64,000 bases of DNA from an uncultured Sutterella sp. (GTDB taxonomy: Bacteria > Pseudomonadota > Gammaproteobacteria > Burkholderiales > Burkholderiaceae_F): positions 88,024 to 152,023 of the forward strand of contig CAJKSP010000001.1 in the NCBI GenBank assembly GCA_905202595.1, written 5' to 3'. This document shows positions 34,972 through 43,724 of this stretch, piece by piece (within the stretch, counting starts at the first letter, position 1; each line of letters starts with the position of its first letter). Position numbers and translations under genes: made by a program. The notes below the pieces were generated by a model, which worked only from the letters and a program-made list of their open reading frames with translations, ran no database searches and had not been told where the DNA came from.

Positions 34972-34999
34972 TTGTCTGACCGTCTTTGTTTGCTAGAGT
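34972..34999 (+). promoter_or_regulatory. Possible promoter of the 2-oxoacid oxidoreductase operon
   Basis: TTGTCT (34972-34977) and TAGAGT (34994-34999) are separated by 16 bp, about 130 bp before the first gene. The rest of the 271-bp gap (34859-35129) shows no gene. Confidence 0.4.
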
Positions 35000-35129
35000 T
35001 ACGGAGATCAAAATTCCAGCCTGTTCGAAGCCCTCTTGGCGGCGGCGGACAGAGGCGGCAGGCGCTGTGGCGCCGATAGGTTTCCCTGCTTCAGCGGGGG
35101 ATGTTTTGTCAATTTTGGAAGGGTAAGTC

Positions 35130-35708
35130 GTGTTCCAAATCCGCATTCATGGCCGAGGCGGCCAGGGCGTGGTCACCGCTGCCGAGATGCTCGCGCTCGC
35201 GGGGTTCATGGAAGGGCACAACGCACAGGCATTTCCGAGCTTCGGTTCGGAGCGTACGGGTGCGCCCGTTGTCGCCTTTGCGCGCCTCGCATCTCAGGAA
35301 ATCCGCCTTCGCGAGCCTGTTCTCGAGCCCGATGTTGTCTTAATTCAGGATCGAACGCTGCTTGAAAGCGTCAATGTTTTTGGTGGGCTGAAGACGGAAG
35401 GATATGTGCTCATAAATTCGAGCCGTACGCCTGAGGAACTTGGTTTAGAGGACCTCGTAAAGCGGTTGCCGCCGCAACATGTGTTCTGTGTTTCTGCGAC
35501 GAAGTTTGCGCTTGAAAAAATCGGTCGTCCCCTGCCTGGAGCCGGCATGCTGGCCGGCTTTGCCGCTATGACAGGGCTGATGAAGCTTGAAAGCGTGCAA
35601 GCCGCTTATAACGTCAAATTCTCTGGCCGTGTGGCCGAAGCCAATGCCGAAGTGGCGAGGCTTGCCTTTGATGCGGTAAAGGCTCAGATGGGAGAAAAAA
35701 ATGCTTAA
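35130..35708 (+). CDS. 2-oxoacid:acceptor oxidoreductase gamma subunit
   Basis: Gamma subunit (PorC type) of a coenzyme A-acylating 2-oxoacid oxidoreductase, 192 residues. The N-terminus FQIRIHGRGGQGVVTAAEML is the POR gamma signature, followed by AFPSFGSERTGAPVVAFARL. The start is GTG with GGAAGGG 6 bases before it. It overlaps the alpha gene by 8 bases. The order gamma-alpha-beta-(delta/GltD) over four genes is consistent with one enzyme; pyruvate is the likeliest substrate, although 2-oxoglutarate or arylglyoxylates cannot be excluded. Confidence 0.92.
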   Translation: MFQIRIHGRGGQGVVTAAEMLALAGFMEGHNAQAFPSFGSERTGAPVVAFARLASQEIRLREPVLEPDVVLIQDRTLLESVNVFGGLKTEGYVLINSSRTPEELGLEDLVKRLPPQHVFCVSATKFALEKIGRPLPGAGMLAGFAAMTGLMKLESVQAAYNVKFSGRVAEANAEVARLAFDAVKAQMGEKNA

Positions 35709-36969
35709 GCAGCTTGAAGGCAGCCAGGGCGTCGCTCAGGCTGTAGCGCTCTGTCGACCCGAGGTGGTCTGCGCTTATCCGATTTCGCCGCAGACGCATA
35801 TTGTTGAAAATATTGGACTGCTTTGCCGCAAAGGCCAACTTCAAAACTGCGAATTCATCAATGTTGAGAGCGAATTTGCTGCAATGTCGGTGGCCATTGG
35901 CGCTTCGGTGGCTGGAGCGCGCGCTTATACAGCTACGGCAAGCCAGGGTCTGCTCTACATGGTCGAAGCGGTCTACAACGCTGGTGGTCTTGGTTTGCCG
36001 ATCGTTATGACTGTGGCCAATCGAGCTATTGGTGCTCCGATCAACATTTGGAACGATCATTCCGATTCGATGAGCCAGCGCGATTCGGGGTGGATTCAAC
36101 TTTTTGCTGAAACGAATCAGGAAGCGTGCGATCTGCATATTCAAGCATTCCGCATCGCGGAAGAATGCTCCATTCCTGTCATGGTCTGCATGGACGGCTT
36201 TGTGCTGACGCATGCGTTTGAGCGCATGGACATTCCAACGCAGGCAGAAGTGGATGCTTTCCTGCCGCCTTATGTGCCGCGTCAGGTGCTCGATCCAGAT
36301 CATCCTTATTCCATCGGTGCGATGGTGGGACCAGAAGCCTTTACTGAGGTACGCTGGCTGGCGCATCGCCGCATGCGTGAATCGCTGCCTGTCATCGAGG
36401 CCACGGCACAGGCATTTGAAGCGCAGTTTGGTCGTAAGTCGGGAGGCCTGGTTTCCAGCTATCGCATGGATGATGCCGAGGTGGCAGTACTCGCCATGGG
36501 GTCAATGCTCGGCACAATCAAAGATGCTGTCGACGAAATGCGGGGAATGGGTATCAAAATCGGCGTGGTCGCGCTCAAGTGCTATCGGCCCTTCCCCTAT
36601 CGCTCCGTTCGCGAAGCGCTTCAGAGTGCTCGCACTGTTTTAGTGCTGGAGCGCATGGTCAGCGCTGGCACAGGTGGCGCGCTCGTTCTTGATGTGATGA
36701 AGGCACTTCGCGGCCTGAATATCGATTTGCGTAGCGCTGTGGCTGGTCTTGGCGGTCGTGCGGTCACGCGCGCTTCGCTTAAGCAGGTCTTTCAGGCTGT
36801 GGCTGACGGCACGCTTCCGGAGGACGATCCTTACTTCCTTGACCTCGACCGCGAGCTTGTAGAGCGGCAGTTGGAGCACGAACGCTCCGCACGCCATATT
36901 GGGCCGGTGGCCGAAGCGCTTAATCGTCACGTGACTGAGCGCAAGATTGCTCGCGGTGAGGAGGTCTGA
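35701..36969 (+). CDS. 2-oxoacid:acceptor oxidoreductase alpha subunit
   Basis: Alpha subunit (PorA type), 422 residues, containing the pyrimidine-binding region of the thiamine diphosphate site. Readable features are the start LEGSQGVAQAVALCRPEVVCAYPISPQTHIVE, the EFINVESEFAAMSVAIGAS segment with a conserved Glu, and TATASQGLLYMVE. The C-terminal transketolase-like domain begins near GPEAFTEVRWLAHRRM. ATG 35701 lies within the gamma gene end. The beta subunit starts 4 bases after its stop, with its ribosome-binding site (GAGGAGG) inside this gene. Confidence 0.93.
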   Translation: MLKQLEGSQGVAQAVALCRPEVVCAYPISPQTHIVENIGLLCRKGQLQNCEFINVESEFAAMSVAIGASVAGARAYTATASQGLLYMVEAVYNAGGLGLPIVMTVANRAIGAPINIWNDHSDSMSQRDSGWIQLFAETNQEACDLHIQAFRIAEECSIPVMVCMDGFVLTHAFERMDIPTQAEVDAFLPPYVPRQVLDPDHPYSIGAMVGPEAFTEVRWLAHRRMRESLPVIEATAQAFEAQFGRKSGGLVSSYRMDDAEVAVLAMGSMLGTIKDAVDEMRGMGIKIGVVALKCYRPFPYRSVREALQSARTVLVLERMVSAGTGGALVLDVMKALRGLNIDLRSAVAGLGGRAVTRASLKQVFQAVADGTLPEDDPYFLDLDRELVERQLEHERSARHIGPVAEALNRHVTERKIARGEEV

Positions 36970-36973
36970 CGTC

Positions 36974-38041
36974 ATGACTAATTCTGTTGTTCATTTTTAT
37001 CAGACCGGCACCTTTACCGTCGGCAATCGCCTAATGGGTGCTAACGAGCGTTCGCTCCAGGCGTCACAGGACCGCCCGAACTCGCTGACGTCCGGTCATC
37101 GTGCCTGCCAGGGTTGCGGCGAGGCACTTGGTGCTCGCTATGCTGTCGATGCGGCGCGCCGTGCTGTGCATAATCGCTTGGCAGCGGCCAACGCTACAGG
37201 CTGTCTGGAAGTTTTTTCAACGCCGTATCCTGAAACTAGCTGGAATCTTCCATGGTTCCATTCGCTTTTTGGCAATACGGCGGCCGTGGCGACCGGCATG
37301 GCGGCGGCGTATCGCATCCGTGCTAAGAAGACGGGTGAACCTATGACGCGCGTTATCGCTATGGGCGGCGATGGCGGTACGACGGACATTGGCTTCGGTT
37401 GCCTCTCCGGCATGTTTGAGCGCAATGACGATGTGCTCTACATCTGCTACGACAATGAAGCGTATATGAATACCGGCGTGCAGCGCTCGTCGGCAACGCC
37501 GCCAGCTGCCCGTACGGCAACAACTCAAATTGCAGGCGAAGCACCAGGCAATGCTTGGGGTCAAGGCAAGAATGTTCCGCTTATCGCGATGGCGCATGGC
37601 ATTCCTTATGTGGCGACAGCCACGGTGGCGGATTTGCGCGATCTAGAGCGCAAAGTGGAGAAGGCCATGAGCTTCCACGGTGCCCGTTATATTCATATTC
37701 TTGTGCCGTGCCCGCTTGGCTGGGGCGCTCCGTCGGCCAAGACAGTCACTCTTGCGCGTCTTGCTAAGGAGACGGGGCTCTTCCCTGTCTTTGAGGCGGA
37801 GTATGGCGAAGTGACCGGCGTTGCAAAAATCCGCCGTCCTCAGCCTGTTGAAGCCTATCTGAAACTGCAAAAGCGATTTGCGCACCTCTTCGGCAAGAAA
37901 GGCAATCCGGAAGTGGTTGCACGCATCCAGCAGCTGGCCGACCACAATATTCAGAAGTTCGGGCTCCTTGAGAACGAAGAGTCCACTGAGCAGCCGATTC
38001 CCGTTCCCGAGCAGGGCGAGGAACGTGCGCGCCAGATCTAG
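36974..38041 (+). CDS. 2-oxoacid:acceptor oxidoreductase beta subunit
   Basis: Beta subunit (PorB type), 355 residues, carrying the pyrophosphate part of the thiamine diphosphate site. HRACQGCGEALGARY gives the CxxC characteristic of the family, and GGDGGTTDIGFGCLSGMFER followed by YICYDNEAYMNTG is the ThDP-magnesium motif (GDG...N). GAGGAGG is placed 10 bases before ATG 36974. The YDNEAYMNTGVQ stretch and ARTATTQIAG resemble pyruvate oxidoreductases, which makes pyruvate a reasonable guess. Confidence 0.93.
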   Translation: MTNSVVHFYQTGTFTVGNRLMGANERSLQASQDRPNSLTSGHRACQGCGEALGARYAVDAARRAVHNRLAAANATGCLEVFSTPYPETSWNLPWFHSLFGNTAAVATGMAAAYRIRAKKTGEPMTRVIAMGGDGGTTDIGFGCLSGMFERNDDVLYICYDNEAYMNTGVQRSSATPPAARTATTQIAGEAPGNAWGQGKNVPLIAMAHGIPYVATATVADLRDLERKVEKAMSFHGARYIHILVPCPLGWGAPSAKTVTLARLAKETGLFPVFEAEYGEVTGVAKIRRPQPVEAYLKLQKRFAHLFGKKGNPEVVARIQQLADHNIQKFGLLENEESTEQPIPVPEQGEERARQI

Positions 38042-38058
38042 GGGAGGCACCGAAAAAT

Positions 38059-39696
38059 ATGACAACCAAGCCTTTTGCTATCACGCTTGATGTAGGAAGT
38101 TCTCTGGCAAATCGTACAGGTACATGGCGCACGATGAAGCCTGTATACGTGAACCGCCAGCCGCCGTGCAATGCCAAGTGCCCGGCAGGTGAAAAATGCC
38201 AGGCGTGGCTTTTTCATGCAGAGAGCGGAGACTATGAGGGCGCCTGGCGTCAAGTAGTTGAAGACAATCCGTTCCCAGCCTGCATGGGGCGAGTTTGCTA
38301 CCACACTTGTGAGTCGGCATGCAATCGCGGAGAGCTTGACGAATCTGTCGGCATCAATGCCGTTGAGCGTTTTTTAGGCGATTTTGCGCTGAAGAATGGC
38401 TGGCAGCTGCCAAAGCCGAAGAAGCCAGCATCCGGCAAGCGGGTTCTTATCGTTGGTGCGGGGCCGGCAGGTCTTTCGGCGGCCTACCACTTGCGTCGTC
38501 TCGGTCATGATGTTCATGTTGTAGACGGCGCCGAAGCAGCTGGTGGCATGATGCGCTACGGCATTCCCAAATACCGGCTTCCGCGTGAAGTGCTTGATGC
38601 GGAAATCGCGCGAATCCAGGCTACCGGCGTCGAAATTGAACTTGGCCGCGAAGTGAAGAATCTGGCCGACGAGATAAAGAGCGGCAGCTATGACGCGGTT
38701 TTTCTCGGCGTAGGCGCGACGCTGGCTCGGCGCGCTTACATTCCGGCTGGCGATGCAACGCATATTCTTGATGCTGTTTCTGTGCTGCGTTCGATGGAAG
38801 ACGAAGCAAAAGAGGACAAGCCTCTGCTTGGTCGGCGAGTTGTCGTCTATGGCGGCGGCAACACGGCCATTGACGTTGCGCGTACTGCTAAGCGTTTGGG
38901 CAGCGAACCTATTGTCGTCTACCGTCGTACGCGCGATCGCGCACCTGCACATCAATTCGAAATCGAGGAGGCTATTGAAGAAGGCGTTTCGATGAAATGG
39001 CTTTCCACAATTTCTGAAGCTGAGCAGGGAGAGATCCGCATTGAAAAGATGGCGTTAGATGAAAACGGTTATCCGCAGCCGACAGGCGAATACGAATCGA
39101 TGCCTGCCGACAGCGTTGTGCTCGCACTCGGTCAGGAAACAGATTTGAGTTTTCTGTCTGGCATTAAGAATCTTGTCATTGATAAAGGTGTCGTGCAGGT
39201 TGATGCCAACATGATGACAAGTGTGCCTGGCATTTTTGCGGGCGGTGACATGGTGCCCGGCGAACGCAATGTAACGGTAGCCATTGGTCATGGCAAAAAG
39301 GCTGCCCGTGCAATTGACGCTTATCTTGAGGGCCGCGTGCTGGAGTCTGATAGCCCTCAGCAGCCTGCTACCTTCTCGCGTCTCAATACGTGGTATTACG
39401 CTGATGCGCCCAAGACGGTGCGTCCTCAGCTCGACATTGTGCGCAGACAAACGACTTTTGAAGAGGTGTTGCAGGGGCTTACCGAGGAAAACGCGCTTTT
39501 CGAAGCTCGGCGGTGCATGTCCTGCGGCAATTGTTTCGAATGCGACAACTGCTACGGCGTCTGCCCGGACAATGCCATCATCAAGCTGGGACCCGGCAAG
39601 AAGTTCCGCATCAACTACGACTATTGCAAGGGTTGCGGCATTTGCGCCAATGAATGTCCCTGTGGTGCCATCGATATGGTGAGCGAGGACATTTGA
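38059..39696 (+). CDS. GltD-like NAD(P)-binding oxidoreductase fused to a 2[4Fe-4S] ferredoxin (delta subunit fusion)
   Basis: A 545-residue electron-transfer subunit. The N-terminus has the GltD-type cysteines (Cys37, 41, 47 then Cys75, 80, 84, 88), an FAD motif VGAGPAGLSAAYHL (from about 132), a GGMMRYGIPKYRLP motif and an NAD(P)-site VVVYGGGNTAIDVART (about 261-276). The last 60 residues hold two [4Fe-4S] motifs, C492xxC495xxC498xxxC502P and C523xxC526xxC529xxxC533P, a PorD-like ferredoxin. The fusion likely passes electrons between the Por core and NAD(P). The nearest known layout is that of arylglyoxylate oxidoreductases (PadF-like) and PorD-GltD fusions. Confidence 0.9.
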   Translation: MTTKPFAITLDVGSSLANRTGTWRTMKPVYVNRQPPCNAKCPAGEKCQAWLFHAESGDYEGAWRQVVEDNPFPACMGRVCYHTCESACNRGELDESVGINAVERFLGDFALKNGWQLPKPKKPASGKRVLIVGAGPAGLSAAYHLRRLGHDVHVVDGAEAAGGMMRYGIPKYRLPREVLDAEIARIQATGVEIELGREVKNLADEIKSGSYDAVFLGVGATLARRAYIPAGDATHILDAVSVLRSMEDEAKEDKPLLGRRVVVYGGGNTAIDVARTAKRLGSEPIVVYRRTRDRAPAHQFEIEEAIEEGVSMKWLSTISEAEQGEIRIEKMALDENGYPQPTGEYESMPADSVVLALGQETDLSFLSGIKNLVIDKGVVQVDANMMTSVPGIFAGGDMVPGERNVTVAIGHGKKAARAIDAYLEGRVLESDSPQQPATFSRLNTWYYADAPKTVRPQLDIVRRQTTFEEVLQGLTEENALFEARRCMSCGNCFECDNCYGVCPDNAIIKLGPGKKFRINYDYCKGCGICANECPCGAIDMVSEDI

Positions 39697-39755
39697 TGTA
39701 GTTCTACTGCAGACGATTCGGTTTCAAAGGCTCGTCAGCAGCTAACTATTCCGGC

Positions 39756-39794
39756 TCAAGCTTCGGGCGTGCTTTGCTGCCCGAAGCTTTTTTT
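39756..39794 (+). terminator. Intrinsic terminator of the 2-oxoacid oxidoreductase operon
   Basis: AAGCTTCGGGC (39758-39768) pairs with GCCCGAAGCTT (39779-39789), followed by a run of T residues. Confidence 0.93.
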
Positions 39795-39843
39795 ATGAAT
39801 TAGAAGCAAGGTCTTCTTTTGAACGATTCGCGAGGCGTTCTCC

Positions 39844-41688
39844 ATGATTTTCAGCCTGCAGCCTTTCAACCGTTCGCTTTATCGGCAGTTTCGACTAGTT
39901 TTCAGTTTCATCACGCTTTTTGTTTTCCTTGTTGCTGCGCCTGCCCTCATAGTGACGCAACTGTCATCAGGTTCTGGCGGCGCCATCAATGTGTCAGGGA
40001 GCTTGCGCATGATGAGTTACAAGCTCACCGTAGCTGTGTCTAACCCTTATGCAAGACAAGACGAACGACGGCAGGCAACTGAAGCGGCTGTTAGGGAGTT
40101 CGGCGAGCGTTTGTCTAGTCCGGGGCTGTTGAACGAGATTCCAGAGAGCTCACAGGATCAGTTGAGGCAAATGTACAGCCATGTAGAACAAGCGTTTGAA
40201 CAGAAGGTGCGTCCTCTTGCGCTCGACAGCATTGAGGATGAAGCGGCGCGCCGCAGCTTTATGGCGGGCATCTCAAGCTTTGTGGATGAAGTTGATGCGT
40301 TTGTTGCTGCGCTTGAAGCTCGGCTTAATGGGAGGCTTTGGCTGCTCAAAGGAATGCTTTCGGCAACGCTTGCTGGTGCGCTTTTGTTGACATGGTCCAT
40401 GCTGCGAGTGATGCGACGTCGGATTTTCGGGCCGCTTGCTGGACTGGAGCGCGCAGTGGAAGCGGTGCGGCACGGAGATTTCTCAAGCAGAACTTGCGCA
40501 GTGGACGGCACGGAAATTGGCCGTCTTGGCCGCGGCTTCAATTTTATGGTTTCGGAGCTGGAGCGCCTCTACAGTTCGCTTGAGGACGAAGTCAAGAAAA
40601 AGACAGCGGATCTAGATCGACGCAACCGAGGCCTGCAATTCCTTGCGACAGCCTCGCAGATGCTCTTGAGCGAGAGCGGTTTGACGGAAGCGCTTCGCCG
40701 TACGCTGAATGAATCTCTGGATTTTATGGACGCCAAATCTGCCGCTGTTGTCATGAAAGTGGAGAATGGCAGCGTTGCGGAAGGAGATTTTTATACGCTG
40801 GCATCTTCTGCAGGCTGGGTGGAGACTTCGTTAGAAAGCGCCTATGTTGTGCCGCTTCTGGACGACGAAGGCCGCGAGGTGGGACGCTTCCTTGCTCTGC
40901 TTGAAGATGGGAGGACTGCCCTGCCTGAGTGGCGAACGAGCTTCATCAATATGCTAGCGGGATTGATCGGGCGCGCTGTGGTGACAAGTCTGCGACGCCT
41001 CGATGATCGTCGGCTTGCCGTGCTTGAAGAACGCGCGACGATTGCAAGGGAGTTGCATGACTCCATTGCACAGACGCTTTCCTTCTCTCGCATTCAGATC
41101 CTTCGTCTCAAGCATGCCGTCAGCAATGGTGCGTCAAAGGAAGCGCAAGAGGCAATTCTGGTCGAGCTTGATGAAGGCGTAGCGACGGCTTATCGACAGC
41201 TACGTGAAGTTCTGACGGCCTTTCGTCTGCAGATCCATGGTGCAGGGCTGGCAGGCGCGATTGCTGATGTAGCGGAGCAGTTCCGTATGCGAACAGGCAT
41301 CGCGGTGAAGATTGATAACCGCACGGTGGGCGTTGAGCTTTCACCTAACGAGCAAGTCCATCTGGTACAGATTTTGCGTGAGGCGCTGTCTAATGTCGAA
41401 AAGCATGCTCGAGCAACGGAAGTTGAAATTCATGCCATTGGTACCGCTGACGGCAGACTTCTTCTCGAGGTGCTAGACAATGGTATTGGCATTCCTGACG
41501 TGCACGGCAAGCCTAATCATTTTGGGCTCAGCATCATGAAAGAGCGCGCTCAAGCGCTCGGCGCCGACATCGAAATTGCTCGACGCTCTGCGCCGATGCA
41601 GGGTACCTGTGTGCGCATTGTCAAGCGGACTGCAGGGCGCGGCTACAATGCCGGCAGTTCGTTCGATTCAGCGAGGCACAAGCCATGA
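39844..41688 (+). CDS. narX: Nitrate/nitrite sensor histidine kinase NarX
   Basis: Membrane sensor kinase of 614 residues. Two membrane helices (about 17-40 and 167-188) flank a periplasmic domain that holds a P-box-like INVSGSLRMMSYKL (48-61), corresponding to the nitrate-binding P box of NarX/NarQ. A HAMP region, a central linker (about 265-385), and the HisKA_3 dimerisation site IARELHDSIAQTLSFSRIQ with His405 follow. The ATPase domain contains EALSNVEKHARATE and DNGIGIP. It overlaps narL by 4 bases. It faces the nap operon, which is the probable target. Confidence 0.93.
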   Translation: MIFSLQPFNRSLYRQFRLVFSFITLFVFLVAAPALIVTQLSSGSGGAINVSGSLRMMSYKLTVAVSNPYARQDERRQATEAAVREFGERLSSPGLLNEIPESSQDQLRQMYSHVEQAFEQKVRPLALDSIEDEAARRSFMAGISSFVDEVDAFVAALEARLNGRLWLLKGMLSATLAGALLLTWSMLRVMRRRIFGPLAGLERAVEAVRHGDFSSRTCAVDGTEIGRLGRGFNFMVSELERLYSSLEDEVKKKTADLDRRNRGLQFLATASQMLLSESGLTEALRRTLNESLDFMDAKSAAVVMKVENGSVAEGDFYTLASSAGWVETSLESAYVVPLLDDEGREVGRFLALLEDGRTALPEWRTSFINMLAGLIGRAVVTSLRRLDDRRLAVLEERATIARELHDSIAQTLSFSRIQILRLKHAVSNGASKEAQEAILVELDEGVATAYRQLREVLTAFRLQIHGAGLAGAIADVAEQFRMRTGIAVKIDNRTVGVELSPNEQVHLVQILREALSNVEKHARATEVEIHAIGTADGRLLLEVLDNGIGIPDVHGKPNHFGLSIMKERAQALGADIEIARRSAPMQGTCVRIVKRTAGRGYNAGSSFDSARHKP

Positions 41689-42371
41689 CTAACCAGACTC
41701 TTCGGTCAGAAAGCGTACAGAAAGACGTCTACACTGTGCTTGTTGTAGACGACCATCCGCTTTTCCGCCGTGGCGTGCGTGAGCTGTTAACGCTCGAACC
41801 TTCAATTCAGGTAGTAGGCGAAGCCGGCTCTCGTGAGGAAGCGATTGAACTGGTTCGACGGTATGAACCGGATCTGACGATTCTTGATCTCAACATCAAA
41901 GGCTCGTCAGGCGTCGAAATTCTGACTCTCCTTAAAGAAGAAGACCCTTCTCGGCGCATTGTCATCCTTACGGTAAGCGATTCGGGAGATGATCTATTTG
42001 CCTGCATTCGCGCCGGAGCTGATGGATACTTCCTCAAGGATATGGAGCCTGAGCGCTTTCTGCAGAGCCTGAAGGAAGCGCTCGAGGGTCGGCTTGTTGT
42101 CGACAATACGATGACGCGCTATTTGACGGATATCATCCGGCAAAAGGCCAGCAGGCCGGCCAAAGAGAAGTTGCATCTAACCGAACGCGAAGAAGAGGTG
42201 CTCTCTCTCATTGAGCTTGGGTATTCCAACAAGCTCATTGCGAAGCGCTTAAAAATTACAGCCGGTACTGTTAAGGGGCATGTCAAGCACTTGCTTAAGA
42301 AGCTCGGCTTCAAAAGCCGAGTGGAAGCAGCAGTTTGGGCATCGCAGCGCCGCAGCGAAAGTGGCCGCTGA
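41685..42371 (+). CDS. narL: Nitrate/nitrite response regulator NarL
   Basis: Response regulator of 228 residues. The receiver has the acidic pair DD (22-23) and phosphorylation site Asp68 (TILDLNIKGSSG), plus Thr and Lys in ILTVSD and YFLKDM. The C-terminal LuxR/FixJ-type helix-turn-helix reads LTEREEEVLSLIELGYSNKL, then ITAGTVKGHVKHLLKKL. It is translationally coupled to narX (ATGA). A NarL heptamer TACYYMT match (TACCTAT) sits at 47642-47648, upstream of napD. Confidence 0.93.
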   Translation: MTNQTLRSESVQKDVYTVLVVDDHPLFRRGVRELLTLEPSIQVVGEAGSREEAIELVRRYEPDLTILDLNIKGSSGVEILTLLKEEDPSRRIVILTVSDSGDDLFACIRAGADGYFLKDMEPERFLQSLKEALEGRLVVDNTMTRYLTDIIRQKASRPAKEKLHLTEREEEVLSLIELGYSNKLIAKRLKITAGTVKGHVKHLLKKLGFKSRVEAAVWASQRRSESGR

Positions 42372-42399
42372 AAGATCCTTTGATGCCGTTTGAGGGTCA

Positions 42400-42440
42400 G
42401 AAAAGTCAGCGGAGCCGCTTCGCTTGGCGGAGGGCTCCGC
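42400..42440 (-). terminator. Terminator at the end of the nap operon
   Basis: GCGGAGCC (42409-42416) pairs with GGCTCCGC (42433-42440). On the minus strand the stem is followed after three bases by TTTT, so it probably ends the nap transcript between convergent narL and napB. Confidence 0.5.
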
Positions 42441-42452
42441 GAGAGGTCCGTC

Positions 42453-42794
42453 TTACGGTCGATCAGTGTTCGGATCGACTGGCATGGCTTCTCCAGTGCT
42501 TAGAGCCGCGGGATGACAAACTAGGCATTCATAGCGTTCGCCGGAAAGTTTTCCATTGCGATAGTGCGAGAGCGGAATATTGGTGCTTTGGGCCGGCTTG
42601 TCGGGTTGTGCGGGAAGGTGGCATGCCGTGCAAGCGTTCTTCTCCAGCGTGATTGGTACATAAGCCTCAATGGGATGAGGAATAATGCCTGGAGCGCTTG
42701 GCGCTCGATCAGCATTGGCAGCAGAGGCAGAACAGGCTACAAAGAACGCAGTAAGAGCGACAATCTTCCGAACGGCAGAAAGGCGTGTGGTCAT
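42453..42794 (-). CDS. napB: Periplasmic nitrate reductase dihaem cytochrome c subunit NapB
   Basis: Periplasmic electron-transfer cytochrome of 113 residues. After a signal peptide (ending near ASAANA) come two c-type haem sites, CTACH and CLVCH. The NapB features PLSHYRNGKLSGERYECLVCH and a His-containing N-terminal segment are present. It is rather short for NapB (usually about 140-150), the N-terminal region being trimmed. It is the last gene of napDAGHB and starts within the napH stop (4-base overlap). Confidence 0.92.
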   Translation of the reverse strand: MTTRLSAVRKIVALTAFFVACSASAANADRAPSAPGIIPHPIEAYVPITLEKNACTACHLPAQPDKPAQSTNIPLSHYRNGKLSGERYECLVCHPAALSTGEAMPVDPNTDRP

Positions 42795-43723
42795 GATGGG
42801 GTCTCCTGGTGTTCAATGGGATGGGAGCAGGGAACGCTTTTTTTGCTCCAGCCGGCCACAAAGTGCAGAGCACCTTCCGGACAGACGGCGATGCAGCGGC
42901 CACAATTTAGGCACTCTCCTGTCGGGATGCGGCGCGCTACCTCGAGCGATTTGAAGCGAATGATCTGACGTTCCGGGCAGGCATGCACGCAGTCTCCGCA
43001 ACGCGTGCAGGCTTCAGGTGAGAAGCTTATGCGCACTAGCGGCTTCTCCAATTTGCCGCAGACAGCCCAGAATGCACCGAGTGGACAGAGATGACCGCAC
43101 CAACCGTCACGCATGAGCCCGAGTTCAAGCGCAAAAACAGCAAGAGCGGCAGAGAGCGCTGACAGCCCTGTGCCGTAGATGAGATCACGCCAAAGAAAGG
43201 CTTGAGGGCTGACAGCCTCAAAGGCTGCCGTACCCGTGGCGGCGGAAGCGATCAGCGTGCCGGCAAGAACGGCATAGCGCGCAGCGCGCGGTATTCTGAT
43301 GGCATCTGCTGGGAGGCCAAGTCTGCTCCGTATCCAGGCGGCTGCATCTGTCACCATGTTCATGGGACAAATCCATCCGCAGAAGGTCCGCGAGCCGAGA
43401 CATGCATAAACAGCTCCCGTAATGATGAAGCCGGTTAGCGCGGTAGCAGTCGGCGCGATGCCTGCGCAAAGGCGCTCCAGAAATGCAAGCGGATCGGCCA
43501 TTGGTATAGCGTCAAGAAATCTTGAAGCAGACAGGTTGCCAGAAAGAATTTTCCGTCCGCAGATTTCCCAACCAAAACGGGCAGTGCCGGCGAAGAGTGC
43601 GAGTACTAGAAGCTGAACGGCGCGCCGAGCAATTGCAAAGCGCGCTCGGTGAAGTCGTTCGCCAATGCTTTTTGGTGGCGGCAAATGACGCGCGGCTGGC
43701 TTTTTTGAGGTAACAGCTGTCAT
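42791..43723 (-). CDS. napH: Ferredoxin-type quinol dehydrogenase membrane subunit NapH
   Basis: Integral-membrane iron-sulfur protein of 310 residues that with NapG passes electrons from (mena)quinol to NapB/NapA. It has four membrane segments, the NapH motif CLGSRTFCGWICPMN, a second DGWCGHLCPLGAF, and two C-terminal [4Fe-4S] motifs (CTRCGDCVHACPE and CLNCGRCIAVCPE). ATG 43723 is chosen because GAGGAG precedes it and the start is 1 base beyond the napG stop. A longer in-frame reading upstream is the out-of-frame shadow of napG. Confidence 0.94.
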   Translation of the reverse strand: MTAVTSKKPAARHLPPPKSIGERLHRARFAIARRAVQLLVLALFAGTARFGWEICGRKILSGNLSASRFLDAIPMADPLAFLERLCAGIAPTATALTGFIITGAVYACLGSRTFCGWICPMNMVTDAAAWIRSRLGLPADAIRIPRAARYAVLAGTLIASAATGTAAFEAVSPQAFLWRDLIYGTGLSALSAALAVFALELGLMRDGWCGHLCPLGAFWAVCGKLEKPLVRISFSPEACTRCGDCVHACPERQIIRFKSLEVARRIPTGECLNCGRCIAVCPEGALHFVAGWSKKSVPCSHPIEHQETPS

Positions 43724-43724
43724 G

